This document shows positions 6,660 to 7,027 of a stretch of DNA of 7,027 nt, one piece after another. The translations under genes were made by a program, and so were the position numbers. Positions within the stretch are counted from its first letter, which is position 1, and every line of letters begins with the position of its first letter. The stretch covers positions 1-7,027 of the forward strand of contig JAUWVG010000119.1 of NCBI GenBank assembly GCA_030617525.1, written 5' to 3'. Source of the DNA: Candidatus Aminicenantota bacterium. GTDB taxonomy: Bacteria > Acidobacteriota > Aminicenantia > Aminicenantales > Aminicenantaceae. Under the pieces are notes generated by a model. The model saw only the letters and a program-made list of their open reading frames with translations. It did no database searches and was not told where the DNA came from.

Positions 6660-6680
6660 TTAAAATGTGAAGCATTTTAA
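6660..6680 (-). repeat. 21-bp palindrome in the selenoprotein leader (possible operator or stem-loop)
   Basis: Two perfect 8-bp arms, TTAAAATG (6660-6667) and CATTTTAA (6673-6680), flank a 5-nt spacer. The palindrome starts about 10 nt downstream of the -10 hexamer, close to the expected transcription start. It could be a dimeric repressor site overlapping the start of transcription, or a weak hairpin in the 5' leader. AT-rich DNA yields such repeats by chance, so the regulatory role is only an inference. Confidence 0.4.
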
Positions 6681-6690
6681 ACATGAAAAG

Positions 6691-6719
6691 ATTATAAAAA
6701 AATGGATTTGGATTCGCAA
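6691..6719 (-). promoter_or_regulatory. Sigma70-type promoter of the selenoprotein gene
   Basis: On the minus strand TTGCGA (6719-6714) and a perfect TATAAT (6696-6691) are separated by the ideal 17 nt. Transcription would start near 6684 and give a leader of about 75 nt before the ATG at 6610. Confidence 0.75.
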
Positions 6720-6743
6720 CTATTATTTTTATTGAGCATTTCT

Positions 6744-6930
6744 ATCTCTGTGATTTCAAGGACGAGTTCTGTAAAGTGATAAGAAATCACGCGTAGTTTT
6801 CCCCAGCGAGGAAAACTCGCTCGATTCCGTTCCTTGCTCTCATCTTCTTTCTGAAGATGAACCATGCCCGCTCGTCCTCCATACGAATTTCTCTATCATC
6901 TTCCCAGAACTCTTAAAAAATCACAGAGAT
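6744..6930. repeat. 187-nt inverted-repeat-bounded element with internal hairpins
   Basis: The ends are a perfect 13-bp inverted repeat (ATCTCTGTGATTT at 6744-6756, complement at 6918-6930). Inside it, after 7 and 5 unpaired bases, is a second perfect 8-bp pair (GAGTTCTG at 6764-6771, CAGAACTC at 6905-6912). The interior holds three small hairpins: 6776-6780 with 6786-6790, 6795-6802 with 6810-6817, and 6841-6847 with 6853-6859. This nested layout fits a structured RNA, a MITE-like non-autonomous element or an intergenic repeat. I see no target-site duplication directly outside the 13-bp ends, and I cannot tell whether other copies exist. Confidence 0.45.
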
Positions 6931-7027
6931 GGGGATTCTTCCTGAGAAATCTGAAGAGGATGGAAAAAGCGACATCCGAGGATTTAGCCTTACCGAGTTG
7001 TTCATAGAGGGAAGCCGACAAAGTTGG
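6896..7027 (-). CDS. Possible 3' end of an unidentified minus-strand gene (partial)
   Basis: The minus frame is open from the window end to a TGA at 6898-6896 (43 codons). It reads PTLSASLYEQLGKAKSSDV and continues through a helical, basic segment to DFLRVLGR. The peptide has plausible protein composition, but I do not recognise a family. It would be co-oriented with the genes downstream and its last codons overlap the right arm of the inverted repeat. A second minus frame (6912-6787, 41 codons, containing MEDERAWFIFRKKMRARNG) overlaps its end and is also protein-like, so a frameshifted gene tail is possible. A plus-strand frame is open here too, so the evidence is weak. Confidence 0.25.
   Translation of the reverse strand, partial: PTLSASLYEQLGKAKSSDVAFSILFRFLRKNPHLCDFLRVLGR

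Noticed and set aside
6929..7027. Plus-strand frame starting ATG 6929 with RGFSLTELFIEG, resembling a type IV prepilin cleavage motif.
   Set aside because: The hydrophobic helix that must follow the motif is absent (it continues EGSRQSW in this frame, and the other frames are no better) and there is no Shine-Dalgarno at usable spacing. It is probably coincidence.

Overview
The window is dominated by a complete bacterial selenocysteine (Sec) locus on the minus strand, with a selenoprotein gene directly upstream of it. Read 5'->3' on the minus strand the order is: a UGA-containing gene for a deiodinase-like selenoprotein (6610-5069), its terminator, a promoter, then selA (4902-3496), selD (3484-2291), selB (2294-354) and the gene for tRNA-Sec, selC (348-253). 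The four sel genes are packed with gaps of 11 nt, a 4-nt overlap and 5 nt, so they look like one transcription unit that ends in the tRNA. SelD makes selenophosphate, SelA converts Ser-tRNA-Sec to Sec-tRNA-Sec, SelB delivers it to UGA, and selC supplies the tRNA with anticodon UCA. The neighbouring gene is a plausible client: its TGA at 6379-6377 lies inside a GGCTUPPW motif that matches the iodothyronine deiodinase active site, and a bacterial-SECIS-like hairpin follows at the right distance.

Region by region: 2-160 (+) is the last 52 codons of a probable outer-membrane beta-barrel protein, followed by a strong intrinsic terminator (187-225). 226-252 holds nothing recognisable. 253-4902 is the selA-selD-selB-selC operon. 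4903-5068 holds the selA leader and promoter and the terminator of the selenoprotein gene. 5069-6610 is the selenoprotein gene. 6611-6719 holds its Shine-Dalgarno sequence, a palindrome in the leader and a good sigma70-like promoter. 6720-7027 has no confident gene; it contains a 187-nt stretch (6744-6930) closed by inverted repeats of 13 and 8 bp with smaller hairpins inside, and one open minus-strand frame that runs off the window end and may be the 3' end of another gene.

The organism is a bacterium: it has a bacterial-type 8-bp acceptor/5-bp T-stem tRNA-Sec, SelA, Shine-Dalgarno sites and sigma70-like promoters. The outer-membrane protein tail suggests a diderm. The moderate base composition and the style of that tail would fit Acidobacteriota/Aminicenantes-like lineages, but that placement is a weak inference.

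The most notable content is the selenoprotein. It has an N-terminal membrane segment, a deiodinase-like thioredoxin fold with C76-T77-U78, and a roughly 300-residue beta-rich C-terminal part that may be DsbD-N-like and carries a CysX6Cys pair. A second point is that SelD has an N-terminal extension with three CxC motifs.
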